Origin: Candidatus Aenigmatarchaeota archaeon
GTDB taxonomy: Archaea; Aenigmatarchaeota; Aenigmatarchaeia; PWEA01; JACQIF01
Assembly (NCBI GenBank): GCA_016432325.1
Contig: CP066684.1
Location: 517,018 to 581,017, forward strand
Direction of reading: 5' to 3'
Length of the DNA: 64,000 nucleotides
Part shown: piece by piece, positions 1 through 8,319 of the stretch
How the letters are laid out: the number at the start of each line of letters is the position of its first letter
Position numbering within the stretch: position 1 is the first letter of the stretch
The notes under the pieces: model-generated
Database searches by the model: none
What the model was told of the DNA's origin: nothing
Seen by the model: only the letters and a program-made list of their open reading frames with translations
Translations under genes and position numbers: made by a program

Positions 1-477
1 ACGTTTGGAAAGGTAGCCGAACGTCAAACGCTGCCATGGGGGAAGTATATCTTGAAAACAAGCCCGTCGGGAGGCGCGAGGCATCCCACGGAAGCATATG
101 TCTATGCTTCCGAGGTAAGCGGTTTGAAGAAAGGAATCTACCACTATTCTGTGAAGGACCATGCTCTCGAGGTTTTGGATGGGGTAAGACGTGAGACACT
201 GGAGGCCGCCATTCCAGAGACCACCAAGTCTGATACCAAAGCCATCGTCTTCCTAACTTCCCTTTTCGCAAGGAATATGTGGAGATACAGAGAACCTAGA
301 ACATTTCGTACACTATTCTTCGACGCGGGACATGTCATACAGACTCTACAACTGGTAACCGAATCGCGTGGTTTTGACGTCGAGTTACGTCAACCCTTCA
401 GTACACAGAAGTTGGAATCCTGCCTTGGGCTTGATATGTATGCGGAGGGGGCAATCTCATATGCCGTCATTAAGTAA
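1..477 (+). CDS. SagB-type nitroreductase-like dehydrogenase (5' partial)
   Basis: The reading frame is open from base 1, so the N-terminus lies outside the window; the TTG at 52 is internal. The visible 158 residues contain PSGGARHPTEAY, the FMN-site signature of SagB-type nitroreductases, then the G-x-Y-H-Y region and a C-terminal nitroreductase half. SagB-family enzymes are FMN dehydrogenases that oxidise azolines in modified peptides, although many family members sit in unrelated contexts. The stop overlaps the start of a second nitroreductase-like gene by 17 nt, so the two are co-translated. No cyclodehydratase or precursor peptide gene is visible. GC is lower than in the following leuS gene, hinting at transfer. 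Confidence 0.7.
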   Translation, partial: TFGKVAERQTLPWGKYILKTSPSGGARHPTEAYVYASEVSGLKKGIYHYSVKDHALEVLDGVRRETLEAAIPETTKSDTKAIVFLTSLFARNMWRYREPRTFRTLFFDAGHVIQTLQLVTESRGFDVELRQPFSTQKLESCLGLDMYAEGAISYAVIK

Positions 478-1333
478 ATATTCTGTTCTGTCGCGATTCT
501 CGCGTCTTATGACGGTTGCGAACAAATGGTACCTGCGGGATCCGGTATCCAACCATGAGACCGAGGTGCCCATCAGATTGTTGAGGAGCACGATTGGTAA
601 ACTCAGCGCTGCCGGGAAGATTCCGCTGTCTACAAAAAGTCCACGAGACCGATGGATCGCACACGACTGGTTCCATTCTCTCCACCTATATGCCGAGATG
701 AGAGGAGGCTATCCCAATGGATCAAATGGAAATGATGGAGGCATCCGATTGTTTCCAAACAGACAGCGCGACAAGAATGTCGTTAGGTTGCCGTCTCCTA
801 GGTTGCTACCTCTCATGGACACGGCAGATGTTCTATTAAAAAGACGAACGTGGAGGGCCTTTAAAGCGGATATGATAACATCTCGCGATCTGTCGGACGC
901 CCTCTACTATGGCGCCAGACGCTATCCGCTCCGGTCACTCGACGTATACTTGATTATTTTGCGCGTAGACAACATACCACGAGGAGTATACCGTTATAAT
1001 GCGGATGCGCACCTCTTGGAAACTGTGAGGGAAGGGGATTTCACGGATTCAATATACAACGCGAGCCAGAGACAATATGTAGATAACTCAGCTGTCGTTT
1101 TCCTGATTTCCGCAGATTACAGCAGAGCAATGCGTGATAATAGAAATGCGGCCGCGTATTCAAATATTATGATTGACGCGGCCAGGCTGGCCCATCTCAT
1201 TATTCTGACGGCTACTTGTCTAGGCCTAAAAAACTTTTTAACGCCTGCTATAAAGGAGAGTATAACAGACGACCTGTTGACCTTAGACGGCTGGTCTAAA
1301 GGCTCCCTGTACCTTGTCGCGATAGGCAGATGA
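461..1333 (+). CDS. Second nitroreductase-like (SagB-type) protein
   Basis: A 290-residue protein starting at ATG 461, inside the end of the preceding gene (17-nt overlap). The C-terminal two thirds follow the SagB-type fold: RRTWRAF, GARRYPLRSLDVY, GVYRYNADAHLLE, then a helical region ending GWSKGSLYLVAIGR. The upstream gene's PSGGARHPTEAY becomes ARRYPLRSLDVY here, so the Ser-Gly FMN-site residues look degenerate; this may be the non-catalytic partner of a heterodimer. An alternative in-frame start lies at 368, but it would overlap the upstream gene by 110 nt. The substrate is unknown. Confidence 0.6.
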   Translation: MPSLSKYSVLSRFSRLMTVANKWYLRDPVSNHETEVPIRLLRSTIGKLSAAGKIPLSTKSPRDRWIAHDWFHSLHLYAEMRGGYPNGSNGNDGGIRLFPNRQRDKNVVRLPSPRLLPLMDTADVLLKRRTWRAFKADMITSRDLSDALYYGARRYPLRSLDVYLIILRVDNIPRGVYRYNADAHLLETVREGDFTDSIYNASQRQYVDNSAVVFLISADYSRAMRDNRNAAAYSNIMIDAARLAHLIILTATCLGLKNFLTPAIKESITDDLLTLDGWSKGSLYLVAIGR

Positions 1334-1489
1334 AAGGAAATATAAATAGAAATTGTTGTATCTGGAAGCATGCAGGCGAATCGCGTAACGGCCTCTATAC
1401 GCGTTTCAGCTCTGATCATGCTCCTGTAGAAAGCAGCCGGTTATGCGGCCGTTCATATGTTATTAATTACTACCGTCTATGGTGTCCAT

Positions 1490-4297
1490 ATGGAATACGA
1501 CTTCCGCGCGGTCGAGAAGAAGTGGCAGGAGAAGTGGGCCGACGCGCGCATATTCGAGCCGGGGGCAAAAGGCAAGAAGTTCCTCTTCACCGTTCCCTTT
1601 CCTTATACGTCCGGTCCTTTGCACGTGGGCCACGGACGAACTTTCACCATAGGGGATTTCATCGCCCGCTACAAGAGAAAGATGGGGTTCAACGTCCTGT
1701 ATCCGATGGCCTTCCACATGAGCGGCACTCCCGTCCTCGCGATTTCGCGCGCCATCGAGGCGGGAGACAAGAAGACGACGGATCTCTATACGGATTACGT
1801 GAGCCTCTACGACCCGAAGAACGCCGGTTCGATTATTAAGAGCTTCAAAGACCCGTGGAACGTCGCCAATTTCTTCGCGTCTGTCATCGAGAAGGACTTC
1901 CGTTCTATCGGCTATTCGATAGACTGGACGCGCACGTTCAACTCCGGCGAGCCGATATACAACGCGTTCATCGAATGGCAGTATCTGAGAATGCGCGAGA
2001 AGAACGTGATAACGAAAGGCTCGTATCCGATTCTGTACTCTCCTGACATGCAGAACGCCGTTGGCGAGGACGACATAAAGGACGGGGACACGGATCCAGT
2101 GGATCTTCAGGAGTACACGGTCGTGAAGTTCAGGATGGGAGGCGACGTTCTTCCTGCCGCGACGCTCAGACCGGAGACGGTTTTCGGCGTCACCAATATC
2201 TGGGTAAATCCCGACGCGTCTTACGAGCGCGTGCGTGTAGCCGACGAAACATGGATACTGTCCAAGGAGGCCGCGGCGAAACTGCGCCATCAGAAAGAGA
2301 ACGTCGGGCGCATCGGAGACGTCAAGGCCAAAGAACTGATCGGAAAGGAGGTTGAGATACTCGGACGAACGGTTCCCATACTGCCCGCGACGTTCGTGGA
2401 CGCGGACCACGCCACAGGCGTCGTCTATTCCGTCCCGGCTCACGCACCTTACGATTATGCCGGACTCGTCGACTGTCAGAAGAAAGGGCTCGGTGTTGGC
2501 GTAAAGCCGATAAAGATTGTAGACATCGAAGGTTACGGCGATTGTCCTGCGGAAGAGGCGTGCAAAAAGTTCGGAGCAGGTACGCAGGCCGACGAGCAGG
2601 CGCTTGACGAAGCGACTAACCAACTCTACAAGGACGAGTTCTACAAGGGCGCGTTAGGCAAGAAGTGCGGAGAGTTCGCAGGTCTCAAGATATCAGAGGT
2701 CAAAGATACTGTGAAAGCATGGATGCGCAAGAAAGGCAACGCCGACGTCTTCTACGAGCCGTCGCGCCGTGCCGTAACGCGCGACGGCCGCGTCGTTATA
2801 GGCGCGGTTCTCCGCGACCAGTGGTTCCTCGACTACACTTCGAAAGAATGGAAAGAGAAGACAAAGAAGCTCGTCGACGGGATGGATATCTATCCGGAAA
2901 AGTACAGGAAGTCCTTGCGGGATCTGATAGACTGGCTGGAAAAGAGGCCGTGCGCGCGCAGGCGCGGCATCGGCACGAAACTCCCGTGGGACAAGGAATG
3001 GACGATAGAAAGTCTCTCCGACTCGACGCTTTACATGGCCCTGTACACGGTAGCTCCTATAATCAGAAAGGAGGCGCGGCCCGAGCAGCTCGTTCCGGAA
3101 GTCTTTGATTTCATCTTTCTGGGCAAGGGCGCAGCAAAGGACGTTGCGAAGCAGAGCGGCGTCAAGGAGCGTGCGCTCAAGGAGATGCGCGAACAGTTCG
3201 AGTATTGGTATGCGGTGGACCAGAGACATACGACGCCGGCTCACCTGTCCAACCACCTGTCTTTCTACCTGTTGCATCACACGCTGCTCTTCCCGGAGAA
3301 GTACTGGCCCCGCGCGCAGACGCTCAACGAGATGCTTCTGGGCGTGGAAGGCCAGAAGATGTCAAAGTCTAAGGGAAACGTAATCCCTCTTCTCGACGTC
3401 TCGCGGAAGTACAGCGCCGACCTGTTCAGGACCTACGTCCTTTCGGCGGCTGACATAGACACGACCATGGACTGGTGGGAGTCGATAGTCGCCTCGACGA
3501 AAGGGAAGCTCTACCAATTCGTCGAACTGATGGACGCGGTCTCAAAGGCCAAGCCCGCGAAGAAAACGGAAGGCGCGGACAGGTGGATGACCGGCCGGTT
3601 CTACCAGAGGCTGGCGCGCGCCAAGACCGCGGCAGAGACGTACAAGATACGCGCGTACGTCATCGAACTGTTCTATGATATGCTGACTGACATCGCCTAC
3701 TACAGACGCCGTGTCGGGGACGAGCGAGCGATGCCGGTGATACGCACGTTCGCAGAAGACTGGCTGGTTGCTCTCGAACCTGTGATGCCTCACCAGGCCG
3801 AGGAGTTCTGGGAGCGGTTCGGCAACAAGCCGTTCGTTTCGCTCGCTAAGTGGCCGAAAGGAGGCGCGACGCTGGACAGGCGCGTCGAGCTGTCAGAGGA
3901 TGTCGTGAAGCGCGTCCTCGAAGACGTCGCGGAAATCCGCAAGATAGCGGACATAGAGAAGCCTCGGCGCGTCGTTCTTTTCGTCGCGCCTGAGTGGAAG
4001 AGGCGCGTGTACGCGCTCGTTCGCGCAGGCAAGCAGCTGAAGGACGTGATGCAGGACGCTGAGCTTAAGAAGTTCGGCCAAGATATCGCGAAGTATGTGC
4101 CCACGTTGCAGAAGCGCGTGCACGAATTGCAGGCTGACGTGCTCACAGAAGACGAGGAGTACGAAGCTCTGAAGAGCGCGGCCGAGTTCCTGCAAAAAGA
4201 AACCGGAGCGGCTGTCGAGATAGTGCGCGCGTCCGCGTCGAAAGAACAGAAGGCGCGCGCAGCGGACGTGCACAAGCCGGGGATATTGATTGGGTGA
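1490..4297 (+). CDS. leuS: Leucyl-tRNA synthetase, archaeal type
   Basis: Charges tRNA-Leu with leucine in the cytoplasm. The 935-residue class I synthetase has the HIGH-type motif HVGH at residues 45-48, an editing CP1 domain (residues ~180-330), the zinc-site/catalytic region and KMSKS near residue 623, followed by the helical anticodon-binding domain and an archaeal C-terminal extension. The start is set at 1490 because MEYDFRAVEKKWQEKW is the conserved N-terminus and an AT-rich TATA-like element lies ~27 nt upstream; a longer frame begins at 1457. Length and motif order match archaeal/eukaryotic cytosolic LeuRS. It converges end-to-end with the next minus-strand gene. Confidence 0.95.
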   Translation: MEYDFRAVEKKWQEKWADARIFEPGAKGKKFLFTVPFPYTSGPLHVGHGRTFTIGDFIARYKRKMGFNVLYPMAFHMSGTPVLAISRAIEAGDKKTTDLYTDYVSLYDPKNAGSIIKSFKDPWNVANFFASVIEKDFRSIGYSIDWTRTFNSGEPIYNAFIEWQYLRMREKNVITKGSYPILYSPDMQNAVGEDDIKDGDTDPVDLQEYTVVKFRMGGDVLPAATLRPETVFGVTNIWVNPDASYERVRVADETWILSKEAAAKLRHQKENVGRIGDVKAKELIGKEVEILGRTVPILPATFVDADHATGVVYSVPAHAPYDYAGLVDCQKKGLGVGVKPIKIVDIEGYGDCPAEEACKKFGAGTQADEQALDEATNQLYKDEFYKGALGKKCGEFAGLKISEVKDTVKAWMRKKGNADVFYEPSRRAVTRDGRVVIGAVLRDQWFLDYTSKEWKEKTKKLVDGMDIYPEKYRKSLRDLIDWLEKRPCARRRGIGTKLPWDKEWTIESLSDSTLYMALYTVAPIIRKEARPEQLVPEVFDFIFLGKGAAKDVAKQSGVKERALKEMREQFEYWYAVDQRHTTPAHLSNHLSFYLLHHTLLFPEKYWPRAQTLNEMLLGVEGQKMSKSKGNVIPLLDVSRKYSADLFRTYVLSAADIDTTMDWWESIVASTKGKLYQFVELMDAVSKAKPAKKTEGADRWMTGRFYQRLARAKTAAETYKIRAYVIELFYDMLTDIAYYRRRVGDERAMPVIRTFAEDWLVALEPVMPHQAEEFWERFGNKPFVSLAKWPKGGATLDRRVELSEDVVKRVLEDVAEIRKIADIEKPRRVVLFVAPEWKRRVYALVRAGKQLKDVMQDAELKKFGQDIAKYVPTLQKRVHELQADVLTEDEEYEALKSAAEFLQKETGAAVEIVRASASKEQKARAADVHKPGILIG

Positions 4298-4921
4298 TCA
4301 GGCTTCTATCATATCAGGATCCTTGTATGTGCATAGATGGTCCTTGCCTGCGAGTCCGGCAACGAATTTCTTTACTTTGGGGTCCATCCAGGACGCGGGC
4401 TCTTTGCCCACATGCTGCGACAGGAAAAACATCGCTTCGCATCCGAGCATGCGCCCGACATCCTGACTTCTCGGCGTGTAGTCCAGATCGAGTCTCTTCA
4501 GAGTTGGCCGTATGTCGTCGATGGGGGAGCCGACTTTCTTGCCAAGAATGGCATCGAACCTGTCCCAAGCCTCGCCGTCTGCTGTCCTCGCGATAGTCGC
4601 GTGTCTCGTATGCGGCCCGCTCTCTATTAGCTGCGTATGTGTTTCCATCGGCTCCTGCTCCTCGCGCGGAATCGTCGGATACATAGAAACCTTGACATAT
4701 CCCTTGCGCGTATCCCACACGTGCCACAGACGGGTGTTGTTGACAACAGAAGCGACATTTACGCCGTCGACGTTGACTCCTCTGGCCCACGATTGCGGAG
4801 GCTGCACGAGCACGCACTCGTCAAGAACGGCGCCTCTCTCCATATGAGTTCCGCGGTCTGCGACATATTTGGCGGTCAAGAATATGTTTCGATTCGCATA
4901 AACCTCAGTATTGACAGACAT
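4298..4921 (-). CDS. Hypothetical protein, 207 aa
   Basis: Not recognised. The protein is soluble, without signal peptide or membrane segment. Notable features are a Trp-rich central segment, several His residues and a C-terminal stretch DHLCTYKDPDMIEA. A minus-strand TATA box at 4941-4952 lies ~27 nt upstream of the ATG at 4921, supporting a leaderless transcript and this start. The stop codon abuts the leuS stop on the other strand. No operon partner is evident. Confidence 0.6.
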   Translation of the reverse strand: MSVNTEVYANRNIFLTAKYVADRGTHMERGAVLDECVLVQPPQSWARGVNVDGVNVASVVNNTRLWHVWDTRKGYVKVSMYPTIPREEQEPMETHTQLIESGPHTRHATIARTADGEAWDRFDAILGKKVGSPIDDIRPTLKRLDLDYTPRSQDVGRMLGCEAMFFLSQHVGKEPASWMDPKVKKFVAGLAGKDHLCTYKDPDMIEA

Positions 4922-5028
4922 CGATTCCCTTTAAACGCAAAACTATTTAAGCGTGTATATGGAACTGAAAGCCATTCCCAAGCAGACAGACTATCGGCGA
5001 TCTATGTCGGACGCAGGCGTTTTGGTCG

Positions 5029-5598
5029 TTAGTTTCGTCCAAACTTCTTCGAACGCCTAGCGTTCGAAGTTTTCGGATTGCGTCCGAAAATCTCCCAAAC
5101 ATCAACCATCTCGGGGTTCTTGAACAACTTTCCTGCGTGGGCCAAGCCGCCGGTTTCCAGAATCTCAAGATAGGCGCCGTCAGCGCGTGCGTCGTCTTCA
5201 ACGAACACCCGTCCGTCTCTCGTCATGACGGCCAGCGGTGTCTCCAGTCTTCTTTCTATAACTGTGCTCTCCATCGAACGGGCGACTCCGGGGATGCCGG
5301 CACTGACGAAAGGAACGACTACGCCAGGACACGTGGCCAGAGGGGGCATGTTGATTTCGTAAGTTCCCTCGGCGCCTCCTATGGAAGACATCTCGGAAAA
5401 ATCTCTGGTGGAGCCGTAGAAACTGAAGCGCTTCTTGCCGTCCAGCAGCGCCGCTGCCATCGACGGCACTTCCAGGTGGGCTATCTTGTAATCCAAGTGG
5501 TAGTGGTTTCGTCTCGTTTTCCCTTCAATGACGGCGTTGAACACGGTCGATTGTCCAACGCGCCGCACGTCCCCACTCGCGGTGCGCAGTGTCCTCAT
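5029..5598 (-). CDS. Hypothetical protein, 189 aa, 3' end made of a twin-hairpin element
   Basis: Not recognised; a soluble protein rich in beta-type sequence. I chose ATG 5598 (MRTLRTASGDV) because a minus-strand TATA-like box TGCTTATATTC is centred ~27 nt upstream; the longer frame starting with GTG at 5637 would run through that box. The last ~18 codons are encoded by the inverted-repeat element at 5046-5089, which resembles the element following ftsZ. The native C-terminus may therefore have been extended or replaced by insertion of this element. Confidence 0.55.
   Translation of the reverse strand: MRTLRTASGDVRRVGQSTVFNAVIEGKTRRNHYHLDYKIAHLEVPSMAAALLDGKKRFSFYGSTRDFSEMSSIGGAEGTYEINMPPLATCPGVVVPFVSAGIPGVARSMESTVIERRLETPLAVMTRDGRVFVEDDARADGAYLEILETGGLAHAGKLFKNPEMVDVWEIFGRNPKTSNARRSKKFGRN
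5046..5089 (-). repeat. Twin-hairpin element, copy 1
   Basis: Two adjacent hairpins: CTTCGAACGC/GCGTTCGAAG (10-bp stem, 3-nt loop, 5046-5068) and TTTTCGGA/TCCGAAAA (5069-5089). Read on the minus strand it aligns over its whole length with 7932-7976, with paired substitutions that keep the stems. GTTTGG occurs on both flanks as a possible short direct repeat. It sits in sense orientation at the 3' end of the 5029-5598 gene. Confidence 0.7.
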
Positions 5599-5649
5599 AA
5601 CGCCTGCAGTTGTAACAGAAAGAATATAAGCACGCACCTTTACGGGTGT

Positions 5650-5856
5650 TTAACGTGTTAGGCGCCTGTCGCTTCCTGTCTCGTCTCTTCCTGCATGCCT
5701 TGGCGCGTCTTCGCGCATTTTAAGCTCTCGTCCCTCGGTTTTGCGTGTCGCTCTGTAGAACGTGTAGATGCCAGCCGCAACGACAATCGCTTTTTCCGGC
5801 CAAAGAGGATCGTAAGTGTCGAGGACCGTTTTGGCGTAACCGAGTTCTTCGAGCAT
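5650..5856 (-). CDS. Small hypothetical protein, 68 aa, possible membrane segment
   Basis: Residues ~23-35 (EKAIVVAAGIYTF) form a short hydrophobic stretch, followed by a highly charged, Arg-rich tail. The ATG at 5856 lies ~30 nt downstream of a TATA box at 5886-5894 that can serve both strands, which supports expression. A competing +1 frame starts at 5861 but is less protein-like. No family recognised. Confidence 0.45.
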   Translation of the reverse strand: MLEELGYAKTVLDTYDPLWPEKAIVVAAGIYTFYRATRKTEGRELKMREDAPRHAGRDETGSDRRLTR

Positions 5857-5885
5857 CGCACTCCCGACTGGAAACGCCTCTAATC

Positions 5886-5894
5886 TTTAAATAA
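5886..5894. promoter_or_regulatory. Bidirectional TATA box
   Basis: TTTAAATAA is near-symmetrical and lies ~30 nt upstream of the small minus-strand gene at 5856. On the plus strand it would place a transcript start near 5914, ahead of the Shine-Dalgarno AAGGAGGT (5945-5952) of the FKBP gene. One box could drive both divergent genes. Confidence 0.5.
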
Positions 5895-5958
5895 CTGGCG
5901 CGTCAACTCGACCACACCGAAACGGATGTTTCCGTACATACATGAAGGAGGTTTGCAG

Positions 5959-6636
5959 ATGGTATCCAAAGGTTCATTCGTCCGTATTACATACGTGGGC
6001 CGCATCAAGGAAACCGGAGAGCTGTTCGACACTACTGACGCGGAAATCGCGAAAAAGGAGGGAGTGTTCAACCCGAAGATGAAGTACGGGCCCGTTATGA
6101 TAGTCGTAGGCGAAGGCAAGCTCGTGCGCGGGCTCGATGAGGTTCTGGCGGAGATGAAAGCAGGCGACGAACGCGCGCTGGACATCCCTCCGGAAAAGGC
6201 GTTCGGCCCCAGAAGCGCCGACCTGATGAGACTCGTGCCGCTCCAGGAGTTCAAGAAACAGGGCTTCCTGCCCCAGCAGGGGATGCCAATAACGATGAAC
6301 GGTCTGCGAGGGCGCGTGCTGAGCGTGAGCGGGGGCCGCGTGCGCGTGGACTTCAACCACCCGCTTGCCGGAAAGGCTCTGGCCTACACCGTCCGCATCG
6401 AGGAGCAGGTCGAAGACAAGCAGAGGCAGGCCCAGGGCCTGTGCGATTTCTACGCAATGGACGCCAAGGTCACCCTGGCTGGAACAGGGGCTGAAGTCTT
6501 CCACGAACAGGAACTTTCTCCCAGAACGAAGAAGCAGCTGACAGACGAGCTCAAGAGACACGTGGGCGTTGCTGATGTGAAGTTCGTCCAGCCCGAAAAA
6601 CCCAAAGAGGCTCAGGCGACAGAGAAGGCCGCCTGA
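5959..6636 (+). CDS. FKBP-type peptidyl-prolyl isomerase (archaeal long, SlyD-like)
   Basis: Catalyses cis-trans isomerisation of X-Pro bonds and acts as a folding chaperone. The 225-residue protein has the FKBP core (GSFVRITYVGRI, VVGEGKLVRGLDEVLAEMKAGDE) split by the insert-in-flap chaperone domain (residues ~75-130), HPLAGKAL, then an archaeal C-terminal domain and an Ala/Lys-rich tail. The start at 5959 is preceded by AAGGAGGT at 5945-5952; the upstream ATG at 5926 lacks such a site. Length agrees with long archaeal FKBPs (~230-250 aa). Confidence 0.9.
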   Translation: MVSKGSFVRITYVGRIKETGELFDTTDAEIAKKEGVFNPKMKYGPVMIVVGEGKLVRGLDEVLAEMKAGDERALDIPPEKAFGPRSADLMRLVPLQEFKKQGFLPQQGMPITMNGLRGRVLSVSGGRVRVDFNHPLAGKALAYTVRIEEQVEDKQRQAQGLCDFYAMDAKVTLAGTGAEVFHEQELSPRTKKQLTDELKRHVGVADVKFVQPEKPKEAQATEKAA

Positions 6637-6663
6637 AGCCGCGTTCATCCGCGCTCTATGAAT

Positions 6664-6791
6664 CTTGACGTCAAGAATGTCATCAATTTCCAGCACGCTA
6701 GAAATGTTTATATACCGGCTTCTTGAAATGTAGAGCACGCTTCTGCCGACGCCAAAGGCGCTGGGGATGCTTGACCTGCTTGATGTCAAGC
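6664..6791 (+). promoter_or_regulatory. ftsZ promoter with two related palindromes
   Basis: TATA box TTTATATA at 6707-6714 predicts transcription from about 6737 and an ~80-nt leader. A perfect 12-nt palindrome CTTGACGTCAAG (6664-6675) lies upstream of the box. A related inverted repeat GCTTGA-TG-TCAAGC (6778-6791) lies in the leader. Both share TTGA-N2-TCAA, so they may bind the same regulator. The gene also has an SD (GGAGGT) before its ATG. Confidence 0.45.
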
Positions 6792-6819
6792 GGGTTTTGT
6801 CAATTATGGAGGTTTTGAA

Positions 6820-7920
6820 ATGGCTGTGATGGATGAAAGCGCCGCTGAAAAAAAATCGCGAAAGGCTAACCCGAAACTCGATGAGGATTTGAAGAAAATT
6901 CTTGAATCCCGCAAGGCTGTAATCAAAGTCGTAGGCGCCGGAGGCGCGGGCAACAACACGATCACCAGAATGGCTGCCGTGGGCGTCATCGGCGTGGAAC
7001 TCATAGCGGTGAACACAGACGCGCAGGACCTGCTTTACACGGACGCGGACAGGAAGATACTCATCGGCCGCGAGCTGACGCGCGGACTCGGCGCCGGCGC
7101 AGACCCGAAGGTCGGGGAAGAGGCCGCCAAAGAGAGCAAGAAGGACATCAAGGAAGCTCTCGAAGGATCGGACATGGTATTCATAACATGCGGATTAGGT
7201 GGTGGAACAGGAACCGGATCCCTTCCAGTTGTGGCAGAGGTGTCGAAGAGCATAGGAGCGTTGACAGTCGGCGTAGTGACGCTGCCTTTCACGATGGAAG
7301 GCAAGTCGCGCCGCGAGAACGCCGACACAGGCATGGACAAGCTGAAAAAGAACGTCGACACGCTGATAGTCATACCGAACGACAAGCTCTTGGAGATCGT
7401 TCCTGACGTATCTCTGACGACCGCCTTCAAGGTCGCGGACGAAATTCTCGTCAACGCGGTCAAGGGCATAGCAGAGCTCGTCACGAAGGCCGGTCTCGTC
7501 AACCTCGATTTCGCTGACGTGCGCGCGGTCATGGGCAACGGCGGGCTCGCCATGATAGGGCTCGGCTCGAGCGACACGGAGAACCGCGCGATGGAGGCCG
7601 TCGAGAAAGCGCTGCACAACCCGCTGCTTGACATCGACATCGAAGGCGCCGGAGGCGCCCTGATAAACGTCATGGGCGGACCCGACATGACCATACGCGA
7701 GGCCCAGCAGATAGTCGAATACGTCTCTTCAAAACTCGATCCGGAGGCCAAGATAATCTGGGGTTCCCAGATTGAGGCGAGCATGGGCGACGAAGTGCGG
7801 GCCATGATAGTCGTCACCGGCGTGAAGAAGAGCCAGCTGTACGGACCTATCGCGCGAGACATAACCACGCAGAGAAAGCGCGAGTTTGCCAACATGCTCG
7901 GGATAGACTTTGTGACATAG
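6820..7920 (+). CDS. ftsZ: Cell division protein FtsZ
   Basis: A tubulin-like GTPase that polymerises into the division ring. The 366-residue protein has an N-terminal charged extension, GAGGAGNN at ~45 (nucleotide-binding loop), the tubulin signature GGGTGTGS near residues 127-134, the NTDAQDL loop, and the T7 synergy loop NLDFADVRAVM at ~230. The C-terminal domain ends shortly after IWGSQIE with no long tail. ATG 6820 follows an SD. Stop TAG at 7918-7920 is followed directly by a twin-hairpin element. Confidence 0.95.
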   Translation: MAVMDESAAEKKSRKANPKLDEDLKKILESRKAVIKVVGAGGAGNNTITRMAAVGVIGVELIAVNTDAQDLLYTDADRKILIGRELTRGLGAGADPKVGEEAAKESKKDIKEALEGSDMVFITCGLGGGTGTGSLPVVAEVSKSIGALTVGVVTLPFTMEGKSRRENADTGMDKLKKNVDTLIVIPNDKLLEIVPDVSLTTAFKVADEILVNAVKGIAELVTKAGLVNLDFADVRAVMGNGGLAMIGLGSSDTENRAMEAVEKALHNPLLDIDIEGAGGALINVMGGPDMTIREAQQIVEYVSSKLDPEAKIIWGSQIEASMGDEVRAMIVVTGVKKSQLYGPIARDITTQRKREFANMLGIDFVT

Positions 7921-7923
7921 TCT

Positions 7924-7984
7924 ACGAACGATTTTCGAACGGAGGTTCGAAAACTTCAAACGCCGTGCGTTTGAAGAAGTTCGT
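7924..7984 (+). repeat. Twin-hairpin element, copy 2, closed into a three-way junction
   Basis: An outer stem ACGAAC/GTTCGT (7924-7929 with 7979-7984) encloses two hairpins: TTTTCGAAC/GTTCGAAAA (7932-7953, 9 bp) and CTTCAAACGC/GCGTTTGAAG (7954-7976, 10 bp, 3-nt loop). The 7932-7976 core aligns with the minus strand of 5046-5089, including a compensated G-C to A-T pair in the second stem. It begins 3 nt after the ftsZ stop, so it may end or process the ftsZ transcript. Confidence 0.7.
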
Positions 7985-8245
7985 GGATTTGAAACCGAGG
8001 ATTTCATAGTCCTCCCTTAGAAAATCGCGCCTGACCGAAGAGGTCGGGCAAGGACCCAGTTCCAGTGTGTGGGTTCGTGTGGATGTCCGGGAAGGCCGAA
8101 CCTTCTCGGCACTCACCATTACAGGTTCTTGCGCGTTGGGAAACGCCTATACGGTTCATTCGCTGGGTCAAAGGAACCTAAAGCTCTTGCTTTAATCTTC
8201 CCTCCCGCGGTCGGGAAGCCTTTAAAACCCACTAGGCCGCGACAG
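7985..8245. other. Non-coding structured stretch between ftsZ and secE, unassigned
   Basis: There is no convincing ORF on either strand. Several local hairpins are visible: GACC/GGTC (~8032-8044), a CCCA/TGGG stem (~8056-8079), GAAGG/CCTTC (~8093-8107), and GGTTC/GAACC (~8153-8176). A minus-strand TATA-like TTTTAAA at 8221-8227 would start a minus transcript near 8197, and the plus-strand TATA of secE follows at ~8250. I looked for 7S/SRP, RNase P, 5S and tRNA signatures and found none. It could be a divergent small RNA or an old pseudogene. Confidence 0.35.
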
Positions 8246-8319
8246 GGGGTTTTATATAGCTTACCTTTCAAGTTCCTTTGTTCCTTTTCTAAGGACGCAA
8301 TCGCTTAGGTGGAGCTTTA

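Noticed and set aside
1463-2623. 386-aa antisense ORF in leuS
   Set aside because: It is a long shadow on the opposite strand, with low-complexity Arg/Val-rich composition and no family features.
7941-8025. GGAGG-TTCGAA followed later by TCCTCC, like the split T-arm of tRNA-Gln
   Set aside because: No acceptor, D- or anticodon-stem partner could be found around it; the match belongs to the twin-hairpin element.
7985-8245. SRP (7S), RNase P or 5S RNA gene
   Set aside because: None of the conserved signatures (helix 8 GGAAGG-AGC, RNase P GGAAAGUC/ACAGAA, 5S CCGAAC with TTAAGC) is present on either strand.
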